Origin: Apiotrichum sp. Y4204
Lineage: Eukaryota > Basidiomycota > Tremellomycetes > Trichosporonales > Trichosporonaceae
Length of the DNA: 64,000 nucleotides
Assembly: GCA_025531455.1 (NCBI GenBank)
Contig: JAMYHL010000016.1
Location: 1 to 64,000, forward strand
Direction: 5' to 3'
Under the pieces are notes generated by a model. That model made no database searches. It was not told the DNA's origin and worked only from the letters and a program-made list of their open reading frames with translations. Shown here one piece after another: positions 1-9,594 of the stretch; within the stretch, counting starts at the first letter, position 1, and each line of letters starts with the position of its first letter. The translations under genes were made by a program, and so were the position numbers.

Positions 1-261
1 ACTTCCTATCAAAGACGTGGGCTGCAGACCAACCTCTGGGACCATTGACCTGAAAACAAACAAGATTGCCCCTCAGCAACTGCCGCTAAAATGCAAGTGA
101 ATGTTTTCACCAAGTGACCACATTGCTCAGTCACTGTAACAGCTCCAATCGTGAAGCACACACCTTCCTATCACAGGGCTTGGCCACACCTGAACACCTG
201 TTGAATGTGCATTGCAAGGGAAGCAGGTACCACATCAGCAACTGCCGCTAAAATGCAAGTG
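1..261. repeat. 162-bp-offset imperfect direct repeat
   Basis: The block CTTCCTATCA at 2-11 recurs at 164-173, and the 27-base block from T73 (TCAGCAACTGCCGC, then TAAAATGCAAGTG) recurs exactly from T235. Both pairs are offset by 162 bp, so this is a duplication of one roughly 162-bp unit whose ends are conserved and whose middle has diverged. The first copy may continue to the left of the window. No coding sequence is visible in it. Confidence 0.6.
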
Positions 262-1173
262 TCAAACCCCCTCAGTTCCTGTCATGGTTCTATCGCACCA
301 TAACCGGATAACGCAACATCCGCTACGATAACTGTCACACAAGACGCGAAGGGTTACATAACGCGCGTCGACTTAATCCATCACGTGATCCATAACCACA
401 CGTCTGCGGCGCGTCGACTTAACCCATCACGTGTTTTAGGAAACACGTGTGTGACATGCGCCGACTTTATCCGACACGTGATCTTCAATTACGTGACCAC
501 GCCGAACTCCGCATCCTTGGTCCTTCATCCGTCATCCTTCGACAACGTCATAATACGACGAATGCTCGCTGCTCCTGTATAGCGTAGGCGAAAGACGTCG
601 CCCCCGTCGGTGGAATACGCCGCTCGCTTCGATCGACAAGCGGAAGCTCCGATAATAAAGGCGGTGTTACTAGCGACGGGGTGCCGACACCGAGGAATGT
701 GGCTATCGCCGCCTCGGTCCACTAACCGGCCCGCCACCGGCGACGACTAAAGAAGACAACGCTCTAGGTAGTAGTCGCTAAGCTATATAAGTAGCGGCGG
801 AACAAGACGAAGAGAGTCAATGTCTTGTTCTCGCTCATATGCACCTTAAGCGAGATTCGAACCCTCGACACCTGCGTCTTACCCCGAAACCCTCCTATCA
901 TATTAGAACCTCCACTTCTAGCACGTGATACAACTACGCGGTGTAGTTTGGGTTTAGCCATACCCTGTAGTCTTACAGTTCCACCTGTTCCCCAACGAGA
1001 ATGGGCAGTACCCCCCACCGCCGCAAAACGGTCCGCAGGGGCTCTTTATTGTGGTGGTCAATCTCACATCCCCGGTGTAACACCCAAACAGAACTGGCCA
1101 TGGATGGCCCCTGAGTTCCCGAGGGCACCACTATCCTCACACCATTCACTGTGATCAAGACGTCGACGAGCTG
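262..1173. other. Gene-poor region with CACGTG repeats
   Basis: No convincing gene is seen. The stretch holds the CACGTG repeat cluster (363-495), another CACGTG at 922-927 and a tRNA B-box-like sequence on the minus strand (about 848-880). Short ORFs on both strands lack codon structure, splice signals or recognisable motifs. It could be degenerate mobile DNA or a promoter region. Confidence 0.4.
363..495. repeat. Three direct repeats carrying CACGTG E-boxes
   Basis: A unit beginning GCGCGTCGACTTAA and ending in CACGTG starts at 363 and again at 409, with a shorter degenerate copy (GCGCCGACTTTAT...CACGTG) around 458-480, giving 46-47 bp spacing. CACGTG cores lie at 382-387, 428-433, 444-449 and 475-480, with a related ACGTGAC at 490. 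CACGTG is the classical site for bHLH factors of the Pho4/Cbf1 type. A regulatory role here is inference only, since no gene start lies close by. Confidence 0.5.
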
Positions 1174-1635
1174 GTGAAGAGCGGCAAGCCGCCTTTTCTT
1201 TCCACCATCAAGCGCTTTGATGTTGTCCTAGTGGGCCACACCCCGCTGATGGGTCACGTCATGATGGTCGCTCCGAAACTCTTCTCCCATCCCGGTACAC
1301 TTCCCGCCCTGTTTGCCGTTGCTACTGTGATGACCAATGCAGTGAGCCTGCGGATGCCATGCTTGCAGGTGCACATTGCAGGATGGGAGACGCTGGAGCT
1401 GATCGCGTTTAGTGCATCCGATGCGGCCAGTCTAGAGACAGTCCAAAAGCAGCAAATCAGCATGATAGGCATGTGTATCACGACCACAGTAGCTGGCATG
1501 CTCGGCGGCCATGGCACATTTGATGCGGCGGACATTCTCGACCATTGCGCCAGCCAGCTGCTCATGTTCCACGAAGAGTATTTTGATTCAGTAGGAGGGA
1601 ATTTGACAGTCCTGCCAGAGTTTCATCTCCACTAG
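1174..1635 (+). CDS. Doubtful hypothetical ORF (153 codons)
   Basis: An open frame of 153 codons ends with a stop at 1633-1635. The first codon counted is GTG; no suitable ATG was found upstream, so if it is real it is the 3' part of a spliced gene or a relic. The translation is fairly hydrophobic and rich in Met, Val, Ala and Thr, with no signal peptide, domain motif or family I recognise. The neighbouring real gene starts 340 bp downstream on the same strand. It may equally be a chance ORF or a decayed gene next to the repeat-rich window end. Confidence 0.2.
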   Translation: MKSGKPPFLSTIKRFDVVLVGHTPLMGHVMMVAPKLFSHPGTLPALFAVATVMTNAVSLRMPCLQVHIAGWETLELIAFSASDAASLETVQKQQISMIGMCITTTVAGMLGGHGTFDAADILDHCASQLLMFHEEYFDSVGGNLTVLPEFHLH

Positions 1636-1973
1636 AAGGATATTTCGATGGAGCTGGATGTTTGTATATGTACTCGTGAGATTGGGATGAAGTCGAGTTG
1701 TTGAGATGAGCTCGTCTAGGTCTTGCTTGCATGTCAGGTTTTTTGGGCTGGTTCCTGGATATAAGTCAAGTTGTACATCCACTCCAACCTCCACCCACCG
1801 GAGTCGAGTTGTGAGCCAACGGCAACAGCAACGGGTGGTGTTTTGGGTGGCGAGTCTGTCTCGAACAATTCTTCATCCAGTGTCGAGTCTTTTCCTCCTC
1901 CATCTATCGCTCTGATCATCAACCATTACTCTGTCCACTACACTTTAAGGACCGTCGTCTGCAACGCAGCATC
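1636..1973. other. Intergenic, upstream of the RBR ligase gene
   Basis: The stretch has pyrimidine-rich tracts just before the ATG at 1974, as expected for a fungal 5' UTR. No TATA box or further gene is seen. Confidence 0.4.
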
Positions 1974-3831
1974 ATGGACGAGGCGGCGGAACTACAGGAC
2001 GACGAGCTCATCGCTCTCGACGTGAGTATTTCAGCTCCTCGCAATCGTGACTAAGCTAACACCTAGTCGATCTACCCGGGCCTAGTGAACGCCGGCACGC
2101 GCGACGCCGATAAGGGCACGTTGACCATCTCGCTCAATATTCCAATTACGCTACCTGCCCCGCTCCCCACCGTCCTCACTCTGGCGCGTCTCGGAGGTCA
2201 TTCGCGTGCCGACGGCCCCAGCGCGCTCCAATCCTTTCACCTCACTCACCTCCCACCACTCACCGCCCGCATCCTTCTGCCATCTTCCTACCCGCTGTCA
2301 GCCCCGCCGCGTGTCCTCACCCTTCGTGCATCACTCCCACAAAGCATGGAGCGCAGCGGCTGGTTGAGCAACCGTATCCTCACCGCCGTCAAGGACAAGC
2401 TCGTGGAGCTGTGGGATACTGAGGCTTCTGGTGGATACGGCGTCGGCGTGCTCTGGACGTGGTGGGACTGGATTGGCTCTGGCGCCTTCCTGACAGACCT
2501 TGAACTAGGGAAGGACGGAACACTCGCGTGAGTCCAGGTTCCCCTCGCAGCTAACATCAGCCTCACCACTCCCCCCGTTCTCCCAGCATCTACGTTCCAT
2601 CTGCTTCTTAAAACGTATGACGCGGCCACGAGCCGAGCAGACTTCGAGGATACGGCTTTCCCCTGCGCGATCTGCTTCGAGAACCGCAAAGGGAAACAGT
2701 CGGTTCAACTGCCGCAATGCGGCTGTGTCTTGTGAGCAACTTGGGGTAGGACCCCGCTGACTCCAGCTGCTCCTCCTGCCTCGGTTCGTTCTGGCGCCTT
2801 GCGATAGAGGAGGGCACCCTGGACAACGTTGCTTGTCCCAGCGTCACGTGCGTCAAGGTGCGCGCGGGTGGGCAAGGCGTCGATCACACGGCGGGCGCGT
2901 ACGGAGAAGAACGCGCCGACGGCATCTCGGGCGACGTTGTTGAGAGTGTTGTGGGCTCTGAGCTGAAGAAGCGGTGGCAGGTGCTTAGCGAAAAGCGTCT
3001 TGTCGACACAAGTAAGTTTGTCACTGGGGTGCCACTGACCTCAGAACCCGAGTACACTTTCTGCCCGCGTGATAAATGTCAAGCGGCTGTTCCGCCTGGC
3101 GCCGACTTCGAGAAGCCTGTGTCGGACGGCCCCGCGCCGGTAGCTAAGGTGATCCGTCTCGATATCCGCATCCCTGCACCTACTACGAGCGATGACTCTG
3201 GACAGGCAATCCCTCCGAGCGATGCCATTCCTGCGGCACCGACGCCGGTCGTCTCCTCACGGTGGGCCAACTTCCGCTCGTGCCCGCGGTGCGAGTACAA
3301 GTTTTGCATTCTGTGCCGCATGGGGTGGCACGGCGCCCACTCACCATGCTCGATCCGGGACACGGCAAAGGCGGTGCGCGAGTACCGCGATGCGGACGTG
3401 GAGGGCAAACGCGCTATTGAGGCGCGGCTTGGACCCCGTGGCACCGAGGCTCTACATGCCCTCGTGCGGGAGTACGAGCGCGACTTGTCTGCTATGGAGT
3501 GGATGCGCGAGCACACGACCGAGTGTCCAGCCTGCAAGACGCAGATTGAAAAGAGGTGGGTTTCGAATGGCCGTGACCGTACTGACAACGCAGCGAGGGC
3601 TGTAATCATATGACGTGCGGCCGTTGCGGGGCGCACTTCTGCTACCGCTGTGGAAAAGGTGTACGTTTTGCACGCACACTTGCTTGCGCTTTGACTCACG
3701 CACAGCTCTCACGCTCGAATCCCTACGACCACTTTAACGACCGGACAAATGCCTGTTTTGGCAAACTGTTCGACTACGATGCGACTGAGGACCACTGGAT
3801 CCCGATGGAGGTCTTCGACGACGAAGACTGA
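1974..3831 (+). CDS. RWD-RBR E3 ubiquitin ligase (ITT1/RNF14-like)
   Basis: Predicted RING-between-RING ubiquitin ligase that passes ubiquitin through a catalytic cysteine; the yeast and human relatives are ITT1 and RNF14. Exons inferred: 1974-2021, 2067-2527, 2561-2731, 2767-3011, 3045-3555, 3594-3660 and 3706-3831, giving 542 aa. The N-terminal RWD domain (about 5-165) opens ELIALD-SIYPG. RING1 starts at C205 (CAIC, then CGCVFCSSCL), the IBR carries CPRDKC and CPRCEYKFCILC, and RING2 (CPAC at 469-472) reads SEGCNHMTC with catalytic C482. The C-terminal NPYDHFND...CFGKLF block is typical of the RNF14 group. The 33-nt intron 3012-3044 has no stop and is in frame, so it could be retained. The family call is secure; the exon 2/3 junction is the weakest point. 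Confidence 0.88.
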
Positions 3832-4426
3832 GCGCCTTCGCCAAACGCATTGCGTGTTACCCGACTTTAGCATCTCATCATCAAGCACTAGACGACTGCG
3901 AAATCTCAGAAACTATCTGCATCAGCACATCCGACATCATTTCTCGTAACTGCTCACACTACTGTATTCACCCATGTCACACCATCGATCCTTCCGATGC
4001 GCATTCCACTGCAAATGTCTAGATGTGCTTCCCTTCTCCACTGACGCGCTTCCAACGGAATTAGGACTGCTGGGGTAGATTTCATGCAACAATCTGGCTG
4101 CTCTGATATTCCACCGGCCCACCTAATAACAGGCATGCGAGCATGGGGGGTAGGGGTCCGACTGTGCTGTATGACGTGGGGTAAGAGACTTGTGGCGAGT
4201 ACATCTATTCGCACCGACAACACTACTGCCCAACTCTAGCAAGAACCAAGCGTTGCATGGACCGGTAGGAAGTAGAAATATAACTGGACGCAGGAACATG
4301 TTCAAGACCATTGCCCAACAGAATTGTCCATAGTATGTGAAGGAGAGAAAGCTGACACGAGTGCTACAAGCTAGCTCACTGGTGACGTTCGGCTGCAGCG
4401 ATGTGTGACCTATGAACCAAGCTGAT
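3832..4426. other. Intergenic between convergent genes
   Basis: This region separates the 3' ends of the RBR ligase (+) and the peroxidase (-). It should hold both 3' UTRs and polyadenylation sites. No additional gene or strong hairpin is noted. Confidence 0.4.
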
Positions 4427-5980
4427 TTAGCAGTTGAAGCCAGTCTTGCCGCCCAGCGAGATGCTGCCGAAGACCTTGCGGATCGCTCCGGGAAGGATAC
4501 CGTCGATGAAGGTGGACTTGGCCTGGCAGCCCATGTCACCGATGGCGCTCTTGGCACCACCGGTGGTGAAGATCTTCCAGAAGTTGCCGAGAGAGCCGAG
4601 GGTGGGGATAGGAAGCCAGAGGCCGAAGATCGACCAGCCGGGGGTAGGGTAGCCGGCGCTGTCAATGGGAGAGGCGACCCAGACAATGGCACCCCAGGCG
4701 ACCATCTCAGCGATGGTGACGGGAATCTTGCGGCGCTGCCAGCCGCAGGGGAAACGCTCGTAGTAGAACCACGACTCCACCATCTGCGGGGTGAAGATCT
4801 TGTTGTCGCCACGAAGAGCCTCGTGGGTGAATCCAGACTCGGCGTAGGCAACAATCATGCGCCAGGGGTTGAAGTCGCCCTGCTTGTTGTTCTTGACCGT
4901 GTTCTTCCAAGCACGGTAGCGACCCTTGGCGAGGGACTTGACGTTTACCTGGCCGGTCGACTCAATCTCGTCGAGGAAGTTGTTGTAGAGACCCTGGTCG
5001 AGCGCCCAGACGCTGCCGAGCGTGTGGTCCTGGCGGGTAACTGACGCGTCGCCCTCAAGGACACCGTGCTCACCGATACCGGTACCAAGGTGGTTGGGCA
5101 TGGGCTGGCCGTAAACGTCCTTGTCGGTACCAATCGAAAGGGTCATGTGGACGGGGTCGCCCTTGAAGATGAACGAAAGGGCGCCGAGAAGGAGGCACAT
5201 GTCGGGGGAGAGCGAGAGCGCCTGCCAAGTTCCGACGAAGAGCTGGAGAGGGGTCACAATGCCGCTGCGGGGCAGGTAACCGTGGTTGGCGGCAGTGTTG
5301 AGACCGGGGCAGGGGCCACGAGTCTGGCCGTGAGTGGGCGGGTACCAGGGGTGCTGCTCGTTCTCAGCAGGGCCCCAGCCAAAGGCGCTGTTGTAGTCCT
5401 TGATGACGCTGGGGAGCGAGAAGCTCTTCCAGTCCTCGGGGTCACCACGACGGGTGAGGTTGGGGTTGGAAGAAGAAGCGACGTTGGCGCCCTTAGCAAG
5501 AGGGTAGCCGGCGGTGTAGCGAGGAGGGAAGCGACGGTAGTTGGCCATGTCGGCAGCAATGTCCTGTCCCCAGTCGAACTCGCCGTTGTTCCAGACGGTG
5601 TTGCCGGAGCCCTCGACAAAGTCCTTGACACGGTCGAGACCGTAGGCGCTGTAGATGGCCGAGTCGCTGAGCTGCTCACGGGGGGTGTTCATGAGCTTGC
5701 CCTCGGGGCTGTTGACGCTCATGTACTGGAGAGCCTCCTGCATCTGCTGGTTGAGAGCGCCAATCTGGCCAGCGTTGAACTTGGGAAGACCGAGCTGCTT
5801 CTTGAGGTTGTCGAGACCGGTGGTGAGGCCCTTGCCGTTGAAGAGGTCCTCGAGGAACCCACGGTTGACGTTGCCGTTGGCATCAATGACACCGTCCTTC
5901 ACGAGCTCAGCCATCCACGGGAACGCGTTAGCAGCCGTGGCGGCAGTAAGGGCCGCACCAACAATGGCGGAGACCTTCAT
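4427..5980 (-). CDS. Secreted heme-thiolate peroxidase/peroxygenase-like protein
   Basis: Predicted extracellular heme-thiolate enzyme of the chloroperoxidase/unspecific peroxygenase family (Peroxidase_2), using H2O2 for peroxidation or oxygen transfer. Single exon, 517 aa. A signal peptide occupies about residues 1-19 (ends AANA-F). The proximal heme-ligand motif is RGPCPGLNTAANHGYLPRSG with Cys224. The distal motif EGDAS-x-TR includes E309 (acid-base) and R316, matching the EGD-R pattern of peroxygenases rather than EHD of chloroperoxidase. The roughly 200 residues before PCP are far longer than in classical UPOs, placing it among long fungal homologues of unproven chemistry. A TATAAAGG box lies about 100 bp upstream. 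It is convergent with the RBR ligase gene. Confidence 0.85.
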   Translation of the reverse strand: MKVSAIVGAALTAATAANAFPWMAELVKDGVIDANGNVNRGFLEDLFNGKGLTTGLDNLKKQLGLPKFNAGQIGALNQQMQEALQYMSVNSPEGKLMNTPREQLSDSAIYSAYGLDRVKDFVEGSGNTVWNNGEFDWGQDIAADMANYRRFPPRYTAGYPLAKGANVASSSNPNLTRRGDPEDWKSFSLPSVIKDYNSAFGWGPAENEQHPWYPPTHGQTRGPCPGLNTAANHGYLPRSGIVTPLQLFVGTWQALSLSPDMCLLLGALSFIFKGDPVHMTLSIGTDKDVYGQPMPNHLGTGIGEHGVLEGDASVTRQDHTLGSVWALDQGLYNNFLDEIESTGQVNVKSLAKGRYRAWKNTVKNNKQGDFNPWRMIVAYAESGFTHEALRGDNKIFTPQMVESWFYYERFPCGWQRRKIPVTIAEMVAWGAIVWVASPIDSAGYPTPGWSIFGLWLPIPTLGSLGNFWKIFTTGGAKSAIGDMGCQAKSTFIDGILPGAIRKVFGSISLGGKTGFNC

Positions 5981-7678
5981 AGTCGGTCAAGGTTATAAGG
6001 AGTGTAGAGTTGGAAAGGAGCGACGGGGCCTAGGGGCGGATGATGCTGGATAGAGAAGAAGCATCGGCGATGGGATCTACCTTTATACTTGTTGCGAGCT
6101 CAACTGGGGCAGCAGACAGGAAGGCTTTGTTGCACAAAGACATCAAGAGCGGTCAACAGTGCCCGGGGGCCGGAAACACTAATCGTCTCGGCGCGCTGTT
6201 CGGACACTGTTCGGAGGACAGGGATCGACGATAACGGGATACTCTTCTGAAATCCATGGCTCCTGGTTGGCACTTGGGACACGAACGGAATGAGGGACGC
6301 GGTTGTTGTCAACCAGAAGAACGGGAGATATCCGTGTGACGTGAAGTCGTGATCAAAGCGTAAGGTCTGTGTGTTCGAACAAACAGGAGAGCAGGGGTGA
6401 AATCACAACACCGAGCGACCACAGCCGACCGGAACCGTACCTAGCTCGCGGACTGCCGTGAACCCGCTCAAACGGGGCGAACGGGATTGGGGCAATGGAT
6501 CCGACGGGTCCGACCTAGCAGAGTTTGTGAAGCATGTATGCCGAGAAGTTTTCATCACTGGACGTCTTAACTGTTGCCGAGTGAGTGTGGTGGGTTAGAG
6601 GTTACGAGAGTACCACTCCATGGGATATCGCGCGTTTGATCAGGCTCAGGAATGGTGTTGCAAGTACCGAGTCCCATGCCCCATGTTTGGGGAACCGAAA
6701 CTGTTTGAGAGCTAGCGCACAACGCTCAAAGGCATTCTCGAGCCCTGGGTCGAGGATTGCGGCAGACTGACACCAACAACGTCGGTTGGAGGGTTCTTGG
6801 CGTGGAGGGTAAGTTTCCGTTCATGGTCTTTACTCGCTGCTCCACGGTCATTCCCATCTACCATCCCATGCAACCCAGACGCCAGGATGTGACCATGCTC
6901 AGGTCGCGTGCGAGTATCCAGACTCCTGAGGACATGAGACAGCCGCCTCAGCACTCCGTGCAGTTCCTGCGCCACACGGTGTGGATTCCAAACCGTAACC
7001 TTGTAAGCTTGCAAGCTTCAGAGCCCCTGGCAGGCTCAGGCGTTGGGGAGGATACGGGAGTGCTACGGGACCGATTCCGCGCTGCTGGACCGGTGCCTCG
7101 GAGATTTGCCGGATCCCGCACCTGCGTCACTCTCTCTTTGTGAATGCCCCGAACAGGGTCTCTGGTCCCTTCGACGCGCCTTTGTTCAGCCAGGACGCGT
7201 CCCTGTACTTGATGTACTGAGGTCGTGCTGCGTGCCGAGTGCCGTGTCAGGATAAGACTATCCCGAATGTAGACATTGCCAGAGTGTTAGACGGAAACGA
7301 GGTTGATACCTGTTGATACCCGTCTCGGCGCTGCGTCTCACATACCCTGCTGCCCTTGGTACCCTGGGCTCACCGTACAGCTTGAGGTCGCAGAGTTTGC
7401 AAAGACCAAACACTGAACACCACGACACAAAGTCACCAAACAACTTGCCAAAGCATGGAGGAGTGACGCAAACAGGAGCACACATTACCCTGCAGCGCAT
7501 GTCGCAACTCGGAACGCACAAACGCCACATACCCCAGTTTGATATGTTGCTTGGGGCCAATGTCGCTCCAGCATCTTAAGGCGTAAAGGCTCTATTCATA
7601 CGACATGGCAAACTAGTTTGAATAACATACCCTATGTTCCGAACGTGCTTCCGATCCCGAACTCGTCGCGCCACCTCG
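5981..7678. other. Intergenic, 1.7 kb
   Basis: Apart from the peroxidase promoter at its left end, nothing recognisable is seen. The ORFs of up to 128 codons present lack motifs or plausible splice structure. It probably combines a promoter with the 3' region of the oleate hydratase gene. Confidence 0.35.
6080..6087 (-). promoter_or_regulatory. TATA box of the peroxidase gene
   Basis: TATAAAGG on the minus strand, about 100 bp before the ATG at 5980, followed by a CT-rich leader. A strong TATA box fits a regulated, inducible secreted enzyme; the assignment is by position only. Confidence 0.5.
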
Positions 7679-9523
7679 CTAGAGAAGATCATGGTCCTCC
7701 TCAACCTCGGCCCTATCGCGATGGTCCGCGATTAGTCCCTCGTCCGCCATTGTCGCGCCGAGTACGGTCCGTTCAATCTTATTAAGGATCCAGTGACTAA
7801 TAACCGCAGGTCCGGGGACTTGCAAGGGCTTGTTGTCGCGAAGCGAAGTAGCAGCTGCGATTACGGTCCGAATATCGTAGGTCGAATTGAATACTTCGGG
7901 AATCCCGCGCTCCACACCGAGGAGCTTATACACGGCCTCCATGGCGGTCCGGACGGAATACTCGGTTGTGAAGATGCAGTCGCGTGTCCCCGCTTCGGCA
8001 AACTGTCCAATAAAGGCCAGGTTGACAGACCCTGCGGGAACGACGTCGGGACGGTCGCCTTTGGAGCGAGGCATGAAGAACGACGTGACGTAGGGCATCA
8101 TACTTGGGACGGTCTTGGCCCCGGTTGCCGCAAGCTCCGCAATCTCCGCGTCTGGCACACCGAGGTGGTACAGCCATTCCTGGGTGATCTCTTCGCCCGT
8201 GCACTCCTTCATCGGCTTCTTGACAAAATCGCCAGGCTTGTCGACAAACAACGCGTAAACCCAAGCAACAATCTCGTTGGGAGCCTGGTTTTTGAACTGC
8301 GGCTGGCGATTGACGGTCCAGCTGAGAAGCCAACTTGAGTCCTTGGCTGTGACGATGCCGCCGGTGACGGTCTTTCCGGCAAATGGATCGCGCTTGCAAA
8401 TCTTGTGCATGTATGCTGGGATGCGCTTGTCGACTGTCGTTACGGTCGCGGCCTCCCACTTCGTCTGGTCGATATGTGCGCCGAACACATTGGGATGTCC
8501 GAACTCGTCCTTCGGGGCCTTGGCTGCAATGCGGCGCCACAGGTCCCACGCTGGCGATGGACCATCATCGACGCGTGCGGGTGTTTGGTGATCTCCGTTG
8601 ATAGAGTTCTCCACGAGCGATCCGATGGTGACAAACAGAAGATCGTTGGTGCCGAGGTCCTTTCCGCCGACAGTCTCCGTGCCGTCTGGGTTGCGAACCG
8701 TCCAGTGGATGCGGGTCGCCTGCTTGCTGTTGTCCGAAAACGTAAAGTCAACGTCGGTGACAGTGGTGGAAAACTGGAAGTTCACGCCTTTGTCCTCGAG
8801 ATACTTGCGCAGCGGAAGGACAAACGACTCGTACTGGTTGTACTTGGTGAACTTGAGCGCTGACATGTCGGCAAGGCCGCTAATGTGGTGGATGTAACGG
8901 TGAAGGTACAGCTTCATCTCGAGGGCCGAGTGCCACTCCTCGAAGGCAAACATGGTGCGCCAATAGAGCCAGAAGTTGGAGGCAAAGAAATCCGAGGAAA
9001 AGACCTCGTTGATGCGCTTCTCCTCGAACTGTTCGGCGGTGTGGAGGAAGAGATTCTGGAGTTCGTGAAGGGCCTTGTCCGACAGTGTAAACTTGCCGTT
9101 CGTCTCCAATGGGACGCCGCGCTTCTCGGTCGCACGGCAAAGAGACGAGTTGGGATCGTCCTTGTTGAGCCAGTAGAACTCATCGAGGACGCTGGCGCCA
9201 GGTACCTCGAGCGACGGGATCGAACGGAAGAGGTCCCAGACACACTCATTGTGGTCTTCCATCTCGCGACCGCCACGCATGACGAAGCCTGCTTCAGGCT
9301 CCTTGATACCGTCGAGAGCACCGCCGGCGAGAGAGCCCTCCTCGAGAATCGTAATCTTGCTGCCCTCCATGTGGGCGTCGCGGATGAGAAATACAGCACC
9401 GGCGAGCGAGGCGAGACCGGATCCGACAAACCACGCCGTCTTGTCGTCAACCCCGTCGGGTTTGCGAGAGCGAGCGAAGGCTTCGTAGTTGCCGCTTGTG
9501 TAGCCGCTGGTGTATACTGTCAT
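7679..9523 (-). CDS. Oleate hydratase (MCRA family, FAD-dependent)
   Basis: Predicted flavoprotein adding water to the cis-9 double bond of oleate/linoleate to give 10-hydroxy fatty acids. This is the 67-kDa myosin-cross-reactive-antigen family, best known in bacteria and also present in fungi. Single exon, 614 aa, close to the usual family length. The dinucleotide fold GSGLASLAGAVFLIRD (34-49) ends in the ILEEG acidic strand, and RGGREMEDHNECVWDLFRSI (83-102) is the family signature containing the catalytic-region Glu. Later blocks such as FIGQFAEAGTRDCIFTTEYSVRTAMEAVY match the C-terminal FAD contacts. No signal peptide is seen. A TATAAG element lies about 66 bp upstream. Family assignment is very firm; substrate is inferred. 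Confidence 0.93.
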   Translation of the reverse strand: MTVYTSGYTSGNYEAFARSRKPDGVDDKTAWFVGSGLASLAGAVFLIRDAHMEGSKITILEEGSLAGGALDGIKEPEAGFVMRGGREMEDHNECVWDLFRSIPSLEVPGASVLDEFYWLNKDDPNSSLCRATEKRGVPLETNGKFTLSDKALHELQNLFLHTAEQFEEKRINEVFSSDFFASNFWLYWRTMFAFEEWHSALEMKLYLHRYIHHISGLADMSALKFTKYNQYESFVLPLRKYLEDKGVNFQFSTTVTDVDFTFSDNSKQATRIHWTVRNPDGTETVGGKDLGTNDLLFVTIGSLVENSINGDHQTPARVDDGPSPAWDLWRRIAAKAPKDEFGHPNVFGAHIDQTKWEAATVTTVDKRIPAYMHKICKRDPFAGKTVTGGIVTAKDSSWLLSWTVNRQPQFKNQAPNEIVAWVYALFVDKPGDFVKKPMKECTGEEITQEWLYHLGVPDAEIAELAATGAKTVPSMMPYVTSFFMPRSKGDRPDVVPAGSVNLAFIGQFAEAGTRDCIFTTEYSVRTAMEAVYKLLGVERGIPEVFNSTYDIRTVIAAATSLRDNKPLQVPGPAVISHWILNKIERTVLGATMADEGLIADHRDRAEVEEDHDLL

Positions 9524-9588
9524 TGTGAGAAGGGATTTGGAGGTGATGTGGTGGGGTAGAGAGCGTCTCAGTGTCTTCAGACTGGCTT

Positions 9589-9594
9589 CTTATA
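9589..9594 (-). promoter_or_regulatory. TATA box of the oleate hydratase gene
   Basis: TATAAG on the minus strand (within GATATAAGAAG), about 66 bp before the ATG at 9523, with a pyrimidine-rich leader between. Assigned by position. Confidence 0.45.

Noticed and set aside
845..925. tRNA gene on the minus strand
   Set aside because: Only a B-box-like segment is present. No acceptor stem, A box or anticodon arm could be paired.
5066..5998. 310-codon plus-strand ORF
   Set aside because: Antisense to the heme-thiolate peroxidase, whose catalytic motifs fix the coding strand.
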